The notes beneath the pieces were generated by a model. It ran no database searches. It saw only the letters and a list, made by a program, of their open reading frames with translations, and had not been told where the DNA came from. Source: Streptomyces sp. WAC 01529 (GTDB taxonomy: Bacteria; Actinomycetota; Actinomycetes; Streptomycetales; Streptomycetaceae). From it: 64,000 bases of DNA. Position 1 is the stretch's first letter; the number at the start of each line of letters is the position of its first letter. The stretch is taken from contig NZ_CP029617.1 in the NCBI RefSeq assembly GCF_003945545.1, forward strand, positions 5,813,001 to 5,877,000. Direction: 5' to 3'. This document shows, piece after piece, positions 13,522 to 21,947 of the stretch. The position numbers and the translations under genes are program-made.

Positions 13522-15174
13522 TTACTTGACGTTCACGGCCTTCCAGGCCGCGGCCACGCCCTTGTACTCGGCGGAGGTGGCGCCGTACAGGTCCTTCGCG
13601 GCGCTGAGCGTGCCCTTGCGGGCCGCCTTGTAGTTGGTGGTCGACGTGAAGTACGTCGTCAGCGCCTTGTACCAGATCTTCTCGGCCTTGGCGCGGCCGA
13701 TGCCCACGACCTTGGTGCCGTCGAAGGTCGGCGAGTTGTAGTTGACGCCGTTGATCCGCTTCTTGCCGCTGCCCTCGGAGAGCAGGTAGAAGAAGTGGTT
13801 GGCGATGCCCGACGAGTAGTGGACATCGACGTTCCCGGCGTTCGCGCTCCAGTAGTCCAGGGAGCCGCCGTCCTTGGAGGGCTTGTCCATGTACCGCAGC
13901 GGGGTGCCGTCGCCGTTGATGTCGATCTTCTCGCCGACGAGGTAGTCGCCGACGTCCTTGGGGTTCTTGGCCTTGAACTCCACGGCGGCGGCGAAGATGT
14001 CGGAGGTGGCCTCGTTGAGGCCGCCGGACTCGCCGCTGTACTCCATGTTGCCGGTCGCCGACGTGACGCCGTGCGTCATCTCGTGCGCCGCCACGTCGAT
14101 CGAGGTGAGGGGCTTCTTGTTGCCCTCGCCGTCGCCGTACGTCATGCAGAAGCAGCTGTCGTCCCAGAAGGCGTTGACGTAGCCGTTGCCGAAGTGGACC
14201 CGCGACCTCGCGCCCTTGCCGTCGCCGTTGATGCCCTTGCGGCCGTGCACCGCCTTGTAGTAGTCCCAGGTGAGCTGGGCGCCGTAGGCGGCGTCGACGG
14301 CGGCGGTCTGCGCGCTGGAGGGCTTGCCGTTGCCCCAGACGTCGTTGGCGTCCTTGAAGAGCTTGCCCGAGCCGCTCTCCGCGTGCTTCATGTCGTACGT
14401 GCGGTGGCCGCCGCGGGCCTTGTCGTTCAGCTCGTAGCCGCTCGCGGTCTTCTTCGAGCCGACGGTGACCTTGCCGCTGTACTGGCTGTTGCCGGTGCCG
14501 TTCTCGATGGCCTGGTACTGGTACAGCTTCTTGCCGGTCGCGGCGTCCGTGATGACGTGCAGCCTGCTGGGCGTGCCGTCATTCTGCACACCGGTGACGA
14601 CCGTCTCGTACGCGAGGACGGGCTTGCCGGAGGCGGCCCAGATCACCTTGCGCGGGGCCTGCGCGTCGGCCTGCGCGGTCTTCGCCTTCGCGGCGGTCGA
14701 CTCGGCGGACTTCGCGACGGAGGCCTTGGGCAGCCGGGCGTCGGTGGAGGAGACCTTCACGGACGCCTCGGTCGCCTTGGTGACGCCCTTCAGCTCGCCG
14801 CTCTTCGCGGTGTGCACGACGAGGTCGCCGCCGAGGACGGGCAGGCCCTCGTAGGTGCGCTCGTAGCGGGTGTGGGTGGTGCCGTCGCGGTCCTTGACGA
14901 CATCGCGGACGACGAGCTTCTCCTTGGCGCCGAGGCCGATCTCGTCGGCGGTCGCGGCCTTGTCGGCGTTCGCGTCCTGGAGGAGGCCCGCGCGGTCCGA
15001 CGCCGAGAGCGCGGCGGGCGCGGCCGACGGGGCCGGCGACTCGTCCGTGCCCTGGGCGGAGGCGCCGGTGGTCAGTCCGGCGGTGAGCATCGCGCCGGCG
15101 GCCACGGCGGTGGCGATCGTGAGCGTCGAACGTCTGCGGGATATACGGGATATACGAGACATCTGGGAGGTCAC
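13522..15174 (-). CDS. Secreted M4 (thermolysin-type) neutral metalloprotease
   Basis: The 550-aa preproprotein degrades extracellular protein using one zinc ion. It has a long Sec signal peptide rich in Arg (ISRISRRRSTLTIATAVAAG...) ending near TGASA, then a fungalysin/thermolysin propeptide (FTP) with GLPVLGGDLVVHTA and a PepSY segment. The catalytic domain carries AAHEMTHGV (HExxH, ~363), the third zinc ligand Glu in GGLNEATSD (~385) and the catalytic His in DVHYSSGIANHFFYLLS. The GTG start is preceded by GAAGGAG at 5-6 nt. It ends soon after the peptidase domain, unlike its neighbour, which has a P domain. The pair clearly arose by tandem duplication. Confidence 0.93.
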   Translation of the reverse strand: MTSQMSRISRISRRRSTLTIATAVAAGAMLTAGLTTGASAQGTDESPAPSAAPAALSASDRAGLLQDANADKAATADEIGLGAKEKLVVRDVVKDRDGTTHTRYERTYEGLPVLGGDLVVHTAKSGELKGVTKATEASVKVSSTDARLPKASVAKSAESTAAKAKTAQADAQAPRKVIWAASGKPVLAYETVVTGVQNDGTPSRLHVITDAATGKKLYQYQAIENGTGNSQYSGKVTVGSKKTASGYELNDKARGGHRTYDMKHAESGSGKLFKDANDVWGNGKPSSAQTAAVDAAYGAQLTWDYYKAVHGRKGINGDGKGARSRVHFGNGYVNAFWDDSCFCMTYGDGEGNKKPLTSIDVAAHEMTHGVTSATGNMEYSGESGGLNEATSDIFAAAVEFKAKNPKDVGDYLVGEKIDINGDGTPLRYMDKPSKDGGSLDYWSANAGNVDVHYSSGIANHFFYLLSEGSGKKRINGVNYNSPTFDGTKVVGIGRAKAEKIWYKALTTYFTSTTNYKAARKGTLSAAKDLYGATSAEYKGVAAAWKAVNVK

Positions 15175-15330
15175 ACGGGCTCCTTCTGTGGGGGTCTTGC
15201 GGGGGAAGAGTGTCATTCGGGCCAGGTACATGTCAGGGCTTTGGCCAGATGTTGGCCGGAAATGGTCCGCTGAGCGATGGTCAACATACGCAATGCGAAC
15301 GGCGGGGGAACGGCCGCGGGCAGCAAAAGC

Positions 15331-15366
15331 GCGCCGCCCCGGGGAGTTGAACACCCGGGGCGGCGC
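15331..15366 (-). terminator. Intrinsic terminator of the P-domain metalloprotease
   Basis: A perfect 13-bp stem (GCGCCGCCCCGGG with its complement) and a 10-nt loop are followed on the minus strand by CTTTT, close after the stop of the upstream protease gene. Confidence 0.8.
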
Positions 15367-15389
15367 CGTTCGAACGCGGGACGGCCGGT

Positions 15390-17465
15390 CTACGGGAAGG
15401 TGACCTTCCAGCTGTTGATGTAACCGGTGTCCTGCGCGGCCTTGTCCTGGACCTTCAGCTTCCAGGTGCCGTTGGCCACCTCGGAGGAGGCGTTGACCGT
15501 GTAGGTCTCCTTGACGTTGTCCGCGGAGTCCGAGCTGCTCGTGGGCTTCAGCGGATAGACCGTGCCGTCGGGCGCCACCAGGTCGACCTGGAGGTCACCG
15601 CGCCAGGTGTGGACGATGTCGACGCCGACCTTCAGGGCGCTCGGCGCGTTGCCGGTGCGGCCGGTGACGTTGACCGAGGAGGTCACCGCGGCGCCGTTGT
15701 CCGGGATGGACACGTCCGTGGTGTTCTCGAAGCTGGTGCCGCCGGGCTCCTCGCCGCCGGGTCGGGCGCCGACGTTCACCGCGGCCCAGGCGTGCGCCAC
15801 GGCCTTGTACTCGGCGCTGGTCGTGCCGTACAGCTCACCGGCGACCGCGAGCGTGCCGGTGCGGGCCGCCGCGTAGTTGGTCGTGGTGGTGAACTTCGTG
15901 GTGAGCGCCTTGAACCAGATCAGCGACGCCTTGTCCCGGCCGATGCCGGTCACCGGCAGGCCGTCGGAGGTCGGCGAGTCGTACTGGACGCCGTTGATCT
16001 CCTTCTTGCCGCTGCCCTCGCTCAGCAGGTAGTAGAAGTGGTTGGCCACGCCCGACGAGTAGTGCACGTCGATGTTGCCGATGCCCGAGTACCACGAGTC
16101 CTTGGACGAGCCGTCCTTGGAGGGCTTGTCCATGTAGCGCAGCGGGGTGCCGTCGCCGCGGATGTCGATCTTCTCGCCGACGTTGTAGTCGCCCACGTCC
16201 TGCGGGTTGTTGGCGTTGAACTCGACGGCCGCCGCGAAGATGTCGGAGGTCGCCTCGTTCAGGCCGCCGGACTCGCCGCTGTACGTCATGTTGCCGGTCG
16301 CGGCCGTGACGCCGTGCGTCATCTCGTGGGCCGCCACGTCGATGGAGGTCAGCGGCTTGGCGTTGTTCGCGCCGTCGCCGTACGTCATGCAGAAGCAGCC
16401 GTCCGACCAGAAGGCGTTGACGTAGTTGTTGCCGTAGTGGACCCGGGAGTACGCGCCGACGCCGTCACCGCGGATGCCGCTGCGGCCGTGCACGTTCTTG
16501 TAGTAGTCCCAGGTCAGTGCGGCACCGTAGTGGGCGTCGGCGCCGGCCGTCTCCAGGTTGGAGGGCAGGCCGTTGCCCCACACGTCGTCGGCGCCCGAGA
16601 AGAGGGTGCCGGTGCCGGAGGTGCCGCGGTTGAGGTTGTACGTCTTGTGGTTGCCGCGGGCGGTGTCGGTGAGGGTGTAGTTCGACCCCGACTGCGCGGT
16701 GCCCAGCGGCACTTGGCCGCTGTACTGCGTATTGCCCGTGCCGTTCTCGATGCCCTGCCACTGGAAGAGCTTCTTGCCGGTGGCGGCGTCCGTGACGACG
16801 TGCAGCTCGTTCGGCGTGCCGTCGTGCTGGAGGCCGCCGACCACGGTCTCGTAGGCGAGGACCGGCTTGCCCTTGGCCAGCCACACGACCTTGCGCGGCG
16901 CCCGGTCCGCGTCGGTCTTCTTCGACCCCTCGGCCTTCGCGGCGCTCAGCGCCTGCTTCTCCGCGGCCGACGCCTTGATCCCGGCGCTCATGTCGATGCC
17001 CTTGAGCCGCGCCTTCGTGGCCTTGGTGACGCCCTCGGTCTTCCCCGACTTCGCGGTGTCGACCACCATGTCGCCGCCGAGGACGGGCAGGCCGTCGTAG
17101 GTGCGCTCGTAGCGGGTGTGGACCGTGCCGTCGCGGTCCTTGGTGACGTCGCGGACGACGAGCTTCTCCTTGGCGCCGAGGCCCAGGTCCTTGGCGGTCT
17201 CCGCCTTGGTGGCGTTGGCGTCACGTATCAGCTCGGCGCGCTGGGCGGGCGAGAGCTTGACGGCGAGCGCGCCCGGGTCGACCTTGCCGAGCTTCTGGGC
17301 GGGGGCCTTGGCGGCGGTCTTCCACGGGTCCTCGGCCGAGGCGGGGCCCGCCTGGACGGCGACGGCCAGCAGGGCGGCGACGGCGGAGAGGGCGCCGACG
17401 GCGGTCGCGCGGGTGCGGGCCGAACGGCTGTGGGAGCTGGGTCTGTGGGAGGTGTTTCTCAACAC
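15390..17465 (-). CDS. Secreted M4 metalloprotease with C-terminal P/Homo B domain
   Basis: The 691-aa preproprotein is a paralogue of the downstream protease. Its signal peptide ends near AGPASA, followed by an FTP propeptide (LPVLGGDMVVDTAKSG), a PepSY segment and the M4 domain with AAHEMTHGV (~380), GGLNEATSD and the His region DVHYSSGVANHFYYLLS. After a short EEPGGTSF linker, residues ~570-691 form a proprotein-convertase-type P domain (WRGDLQVDLVAPDGTVYPL ... INSWKVTFP), which stabilises or targets secreted proteases. The GTG start has GAAGGAG at 4 nt, nearly the same context as its paralogue. A 13-bp hairpin with a T-run ends the gene, so the two are probably transcribed separately. Confidence 0.93.
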   Translation of the reverse strand: MLRNTSHRPSSHSRSARTRATAVGALSAVAALLAVAVQAGPASAEDPWKTAAKAPAQKLGKVDPGALAVKLSPAQRAELIRDANATKAETAKDLGLGAKEKLVVRDVTKDRDGTVHTRYERTYDGLPVLGGDMVVDTAKSGKTEGVTKATKARLKGIDMSAGIKASAAEKQALSAAKAEGSKKTDADRAPRKVVWLAKGKPVLAYETVVGGLQHDGTPNELHVVTDAATGKKLFQWQGIENGTGNTQYSGQVPLGTAQSGSNYTLTDTARGNHKTYNLNRGTSGTGTLFSGADDVWGNGLPSNLETAGADAHYGAALTWDYYKNVHGRSGIRGDGVGAYSRVHYGNNYVNAFWSDGCFCMTYGDGANNAKPLTSIDVAAHEMTHGVTAATGNMTYSGESGGLNEATSDIFAAAVEFNANNPQDVGDYNVGEKIDIRGDGTPLRYMDKPSKDGSSKDSWYSGIGNIDVHYSSGVANHFYYLLSEGSGKKEINGVQYDSPTSDGLPVTGIGRDKASLIWFKALTTKFTTTTNYAAARTGTLAVAGELYGTTSAEYKAVAHAWAAVNVGARPGGEEPGGTSFENTTDVSIPDNGAAVTSSVNVTGRTGNAPSALKVGVDIVHTWRGDLQVDLVAPDGTVYPLKPTSSSDSADNVKETYTVNASSEVANGTWKLKVQDKAAQDTGYINSWKVTFP

Positions 17466-17855
17466 GGACTCCTTCTGCGCGGCCGCGGGGGTGCGCGGCC
17501 AGAGCTACCGGACGGCTGGATCGCCGTCCGGGCAGAGCGGGGCGGTACGCAGAACTGGGCGGTGCACAACGGGTATTGCGTGAAGAGAAACCGTCGCGTT
17601 GTTGAAAGTCGTGCGGCGGTCGAGGGGAAGAGTGACACCGGAGCACGGTCTCTGTCAGGACCGCGTCAAGAGTTGGCTGGAATCAGTCCGTTGGCCGGTG
17701 GCGGGAGTTCGCTATCCGGAGTGGAGAGGAGCCTGCGCCCGCAAGGGGTAAGCGGTTTCCGGCGAGCGGCCGGAATCAGCCGCCTTCAGAGGGCGGGGGC
17801 CGGTCCCGGAGGCCGGTTCCGGTGGCAGGGGCGTCCTCCCGGGCCGGCCCTGCCG
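17466..17855. other. 390-bp upstream region of the P-domain metalloprotease
   Basis: No gene is visible. On the minus strand it contains TTGACG near 17670 without a clear -10 partner. It also contains CACTCTTCCCC at 17624-17634, an 11-mer found as well at 15202-15212 upstream of the paralogous protease. A 7-bp hairpin (GGCAGGG/CCCTGCC, 17824-17854) lies directly after the ABC exporter stop. Confidence 0.4.
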
Positions 17856-19814
17856 TCAGCTCACCACGCTCTCCCGCCAGGCGCGGTGCAGCTCCGCGAA
17901 CGAGCCGGTTCCCGCGATGAGTTGAGCGGGCGCGCCGTCCTCCACGACGCGTCCGTGCTCCATGACAAGGACCCGGTCCGCGATCTCCACCGTGGAGAGG
18001 CGGTGGGCGATCACCACGGCCGTGCGGCCGCGCAGGACCGTGTGCATGGCGCGCTGCACGGCCCGCTCGCCGGGGATGTCCAGGGAGCTGGTCGCCTCGT
18101 CGAGGATCAGTACCGCCGGGTCGGCGAGCAGGGCGCGGGCGAAGGCCACCAACTGACGCTGGCCCGCCGAGATCCGGCCACCGCGTTTACGTACGTCCGT
18201 GTCGTAGCCGTCCGGCAGTGACGCGATGAAGTCATGGGCGCCGATGGCCTTCGCGGCGTGCTCGATCTCCTCGCGGGTGGCGTCGGGGCGGCCGATCGCG
18301 ATGTTCTCCGCGACGGTGCCGGAGAACAGGAACGCCTCCTGCGTCACCATCACGACCCCGCGCCGCAGCTCCGCGCCGGACAGTTCCCGCAGGTCGACGC
18401 CGTCCAGGAGGACGCGGCCCTCGGTCGGGTCGTAGAAGCGGGCGAGCAGCTTCGCCAGCGTGGACTTGCCCGCGCCGGTCGAGCCGACCACGGCGACGGT
18501 CTGCCCCGCGGGCAGCGTCAGGTCGAAGCGGGGCAGCACCTCACCGCCCGTGCGGTAGGCGAAGCGCACCCCGTCGAACCGCACCTCCCGCCCCGGGTGG
18601 TCGCTCTCCAAGGCCGGCAGCGGACGCGCGGCGGACGCCTCCGGTTCGGGCACGGCCGGGGTCTGGGCGAGCAGCCCCGCCACCTTCTCCAGGGAGGCGG
18701 CCGCCGACTGGTAGGAGTTGAGGAACATGCCGAGCCGGTCGATCGGGTCGTAGAGGCGCCGCAGATACAGCACGGCCGCGGCGAGGACGCCGAGCGCGAG
18801 TCCGCCGTCGGCGACCCGGTGCGCGCCCCACAGGACGATGGCGGCGACGGCCACGTTGGCGATGAGCCGCGAGCCGACCACGTAACGGGCCATCTCCAGC
18901 ATCGCGCCGCCGTTGCTCCGCTCGTGCCGGCGGTTGAGCGCGGCGAACTCCGCGTCGTTGGCCCGTTCCCTGCGGAAGGCCCGCACCGGCCGGATGCCGT
19001 TCATCGTCTCCGCGAACTTCACGATGACGGCGGCGATCGCGGTCGAGCGGTTGCGGAACATCAGCCCGGCGCGGCGCTGGTAGAGCCGTACGAGGAGGTA
19101 GAGCGGCACGAAGGACGCCACCGCGAGCGCGCCGAGACCCAGATCGAGCCAGAGCAGCATGGCCGAGATGTAGACGAAGGAGAGCAGGACGGTGATCAGT
19201 TCCTGGAGGCCCTCGCTGAGCAGTTCGCGCAGCGACTCCACATCGGTGGTGGAGCGGGAGATCAGCCGGCCCGAGGTGTACCGCTCGTGGAAGTCGACGC
19301 TGAGCGCCTGCGCGTGCCGGAAGATGCGGCCGCGCAGATCGAGCAGCACGTCCTGGTTGACGCGGGCGGAGGCGACGATGAAGGCGTACTGGAGCGCGCC
19401 GGACGCGCCCGCGCAGAGCAGATAGCCGACGGCGACCGCGATCAGCGGGCCGTAGTCGTCGGCGCGTACGGCGGGTACGCCGCTGTCGATGGCGTACGCG
19501 ACGAGCAGCGGCCCGGCCTGCACGACGGCCTGCTGCACGAGGAGCAGTACGGCGGCGAGGGCGACGCGGCCGCGCAGCGGGGAGAGCAGGGAGCGCAGGA
19601 GGGCGCGGGTGGCGCCGGGCGGTGTGGGGAGGTCGTCCTTGTCGAAGGGGTCGTCGGCGGTGGCGGCCGGCTTTCCGTCCGGGGCGGCGGGCGGGGTGGC
19701 GTCTTCGGCGGGCTTCGGCTGGTTGGGATCGGGCTCCGGGGGCGTGTTCCGCGACGCGGATGTCGATGTGGAGGTGGACGCGGATGTCGATGCGGATGTC
19801 GACGAGGTGGTCAT
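17856..19814 (-). CDS. ABC exporter half-transporter, second subunit (membrane + ATPase)
   Basis: The 652-aa protein is a half-transporter with an N-terminal cytoplasmic tail, six predicted membrane helices and an ATPase domain. Residues 1-25 are almost all Ser/Thr/Ala, encoded by degenerate 6-bp repeats, and residues up to ~65 are Pro/Asp-rich. The ATPase shows Walker A GSTGAGKST, an unusual signature ISAGQRQL instead of LSGGQ, and Walker B VLILDEATSSLD with an intact catalytic Glu. The ATG overlaps the stop of the upstream half-transporter (ATGA), so the two are coupled and probably form a heterodimer. The substrate (drug, lipid or peptide) is unknown. The degenerate signature complements the degenerate Walker B of its partner. 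Confidence 0.9.
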   Translation of the reverse strand: MTTSSTSASTSASTSTSTSASRNTPPEPDPNQPKPAEDATPPAAPDGKPAATADDPFDKDDLPTPPGATRALLRSLLSPLRGRVALAAVLLLVQQAVVQAGPLLVAYAIDSGVPAVRADDYGPLIAVAVGYLLCAGASGALQYAFIVASARVNQDVLLDLRGRIFRHAQALSVDFHERYTSGRLISRSTTDVESLRELLSEGLQELITVLLSFVYISAMLLWLDLGLGALAVASFVPLYLLVRLYQRRAGLMFRNRSTAIAAVIVKFAETMNGIRPVRAFRRERANDAEFAALNRRHERSNGGAMLEMARYVVGSRLIANVAVAAIVLWGAHRVADGGLALGVLAAAVLYLRRLYDPIDRLGMFLNSYQSAAASLEKVAGLLAQTPAVPEPEASAARPLPALESDHPGREVRFDGVRFAYRTGGEVLPRFDLTLPAGQTVAVVGSTGAGKSTLAKLLARFYDPTEGRVLLDGVDLRELSGAELRRGVVMVTQEAFLFSGTVAENIAIGRPDATREEIEHAAKAIGAHDFIASLPDGYDTDVRKRGGRISAGQRQLVAFARALLADPAVLILDEATSSLDIPGERAVQRAMHTVLRGRTAVVIAHRLSTVEIADRVLVMEHGRVVEDGAPAQLIAGTGSFAELHRAWRESVVS

Positions 19815-21745
19815 CGGGCAGCCTCCTCGGCAGCGCGGCCGGCGTGATCGGCTGGGTCGGCGGGGCTCGGGGGAGCGGCGGCGGGTAGGCCGGCGGGGCC
19901 CCCGGCCTCGGCGCCCGACATCAGCCAGGCGTACTCCGCGTTCTCCCGCAACAGTTCCTGGTGCGTGCCGACGGCGGCGACCCGGCCGCCGGAGAGCAGG
20001 GCGACACGGTCGGCGAGCTGCACCGTGGAGGGGCGGTGGGCGACGATCAGCGCGGTCGTGTCCGCGAGGACCCGCCGCAGCGCCGCCTCCACCAGCGCCT
20101 CCGTGTGGACGTCCAGCGCGGAGAGCGGGTCGTCCAGGACCAGGAAGCGGGGGCGGCCCACCACCGCGCGGGCCAGGGCGAGGCGCTGGCGCTGGCCGCC
20201 GGAGAGGCTCAGACCCTGCTCGCCGACCTGGGTGCCCGTGCCCTGCGGCAGGGCGTACACGAAGTCGGCCTGCGCCACGTCCAGGGCGCGCGCCAACTCG
20301 GCGTCCCCGGCGCTCCCTTCGGCGCCCATCAGGACGTTCTCGCCGACCGTCGCGGAGAACAGCGTCGGCTCCTCGAAGGCGACGGCCACCAGGGTGCGCA
20401 GCCGCTCGCGGTCCATCGCCGCGATGTCCTCGCCGTCCAGCGTGATGCGGCCGCCGCTCACCTCGTGCAGCCGGGGCACCAGCGCGGTGAGCGTCGTCTT
20501 GCCGCTGCCGGTCGCGCCGACCAGGGCCATGGTCTCGCCGGGCCGGATGTGCAGGTCGACGCGGCTGAGCACCGGGGGCGCGTCCGGCGGCGCGTCGGGA
20601 TATCTGAACTCCACGTCGTGGAAGCGCAGTCCGCCGCTTTCGGGGGCGGAGTGGGCAGGGGACGCGGAAGGGGCAGGAGCGAGGGTCGCGACGGGAGCGA
20701 GGGCCGCGGAAGGGGCGGGGGACGGGGCCTCCGGCTCCGCGTCCATCACCTCGAAGTACCGCTCCGTGGCCGTCGCCGACTCCTGGCTCATCGCGAGCAG
20801 GAACCCGATCGACTCCACCGGCCACCGTAGCGCCAGCGCCGTCGACAGGAAGGCGACCAGCGTCCCCGTGGACAGGTCGCCGTCCGCGACCCGCACCGTG
20901 CCGAGCACGAGCGCCGCCCCGATCGCCGCCTCCGGGAGCGCCATGATGACCGCGTAGATCGCCGCGAGGATCCGCGCCTTGGCCAGCTCCGTGCCCCGCA
21001 GGGTGTGCGACAGCTCGCGAAAGGCCCGCGCCTGGCTGCGGTGGCGGCCGAAACCCTTGATGATGCGGATGCCGAGCACGCTCTCCTCGACGACCGTCGT
21101 CAGATCGCCGACCTGGTCCTGCGCCCGCCGCGCCACGGCGGTGTACCGCCCCTCGTAGTACGCGCACACGATCACCATCGGCGCCACGGGCGCCAGCAGC
21201 ACAAGACCGAGCGTGAAGTCCTGGCCGAGCAGGATGATCACGCCCACCACGATCGTCGCCCCGTTGACCAGCAGGAACGTCAGCGGAAAGGCGAGGAACA
21301 TCCGCAGCAGCATCAGATCCGTCGTGCCGCGCGAGAGCAACTGCCCCGACGCCCACCGGTCGTGGAAGGCCACCGGGAGCCGCTGGAGGTGGCGGAAGAG
21401 ATCCGCCCGCATCGCCGCCTCCACGCCCGCGAGCGGCCGGGCGACGAGCCACCGCCGCAAGCCGAAGAGCAGCGCCTCCACCAGGCCGAGCGCCAGCAGC
21501 AGGAGCGCCCCGAGCCAGACTCCGGCCCCGTCCCCGTCGGCCACCGGGCCGTCCACCATCCACTTCAGTACGAGGGGGAAGACCAGCCCCGTACAGGAGG
21601 CGACGATCGCGACAAAGGCCGCGGTGATCAGGCGAGTTCGGACCGGGCGCACATACGGCCACAGCCGCAGCAGGGTGCGGACGGTGGACCGTCCCCCGAT
21701 GGGGCCGTCTATGGGTGCCTCGGCGGGCGCAGCTGATTTCGGCAT
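19811..21745 (-). CDS. ABC exporter half-transporter, first subunit (degenerate Walker B)
   Basis: This 644-aa half-transporter has six predicted membrane helices, starting near RLITAAFVAIVAS, then an ATPase domain. Walker A is GATGSGKTT and the signature is the canonical LSGGQRQRL. Walker B reads FLVLDDPLSALD, with Asp where the catalytic Glu is expected. That substitution is typical of the impaired site of heterodimeric exporters such as TM287/288 or LmrCD. An Ala/Pro-rich linker lies at about 355-380. The C terminus is Ala/Pro/Asp-rich. The start is the MPKSAAPAEAP ATG; no strong Shine-Dalgarno sequence is visible before it. It is the first gene of the pair, and a regulator gene that may once have lain upstream survives only as a fragment. 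Confidence 0.9.
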   Translation of the reverse strand: MPKSAAPAEAPIDGPIGGRSTVRTLLRLWPYVRPVRTRLITAAFVAIVASCTGLVFPLVLKWMVDGPVADGDGAGVWLGALLLLALGLVEALLFGLRRWLVARPLAGVEAAMRADLFRHLQRLPVAFHDRWASGQLLSRGTTDLMLLRMFLAFPLTFLLVNGATIVVGVIILLGQDFTLGLVLLAPVAPMVIVCAYYEGRYTAVARRAQDQVGDLTTVVEESVLGIRIIKGFGRHRSQARAFRELSHTLRGTELAKARILAAIYAVIMALPEAAIGAALVLGTVRVADGDLSTGTLVAFLSTALALRWPVESIGFLLAMSQESATATERYFEVMDAEPEAPSPAPSAALAPVATLAPAPSASPAHSAPESGGLRFHDVEFRYPDAPPDAPPVLSRVDLHIRPGETMALVGATGSGKTTLTALVPRLHEVSGGRITLDGEDIAAMDRERLRTLVAVAFEEPTLFSATVGENVLMGAEGSAGDAELARALDVAQADFVYALPQGTGTQVGEQGLSLSGGQRQRLALARAVVGRPRFLVLDDPLSALDVHTEALVEAALRRVLADTTALIVAHRPSTVQLADRVALLSGGRVAAVGTHQELLRENAEYAWLMSGAEAGGPAGLPAAAPPSPADPADHAGRAAEEAAR

Positions 21746-21854
21746 CAGGAGCGAGCCTACGGATGACCACTGACAGCGCCCACCGAGTTTTGGCCCGCAC
21801 GCGGTACTCCGCTGGTCGTAGGCCTCACGCGTACGCGCCCCCGGCGACGGACCG

Positions 21855-21935
21855 CTGAGCACCCGTGAGAGGGAGGTGCTCGCGCTCGTCACCAGGGGCG
21901 CGCAGAACCGCGCGGCAGCCGCGGAACCGTCAGGG
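21855..21935 (+). pseudogene. Remnant of a LuxR/NarL-type helix-turn-helix response regulator
   Basis: A short plus-strand frame reads LSTREREVLALVTRGAQNR followed by AAAAEPSG. The first part matches the start of a LuxR-type DNA-binding domain (consensus LTPREREVLxLVAxGxSNxEIAxxL), but the helix-turn-helix then decays, no receiver domain precedes it and no start or continuing domain follows. It lies in the gap between the ABC exporter and the streptogrisin-like protease. I infer that a response-regulator gene was lost here, possibly with a sensor kinase; this rests on ~25 residues only. Confidence 0.5.
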
Positions 21936-21947
21936 CCGGCCGGCGTT

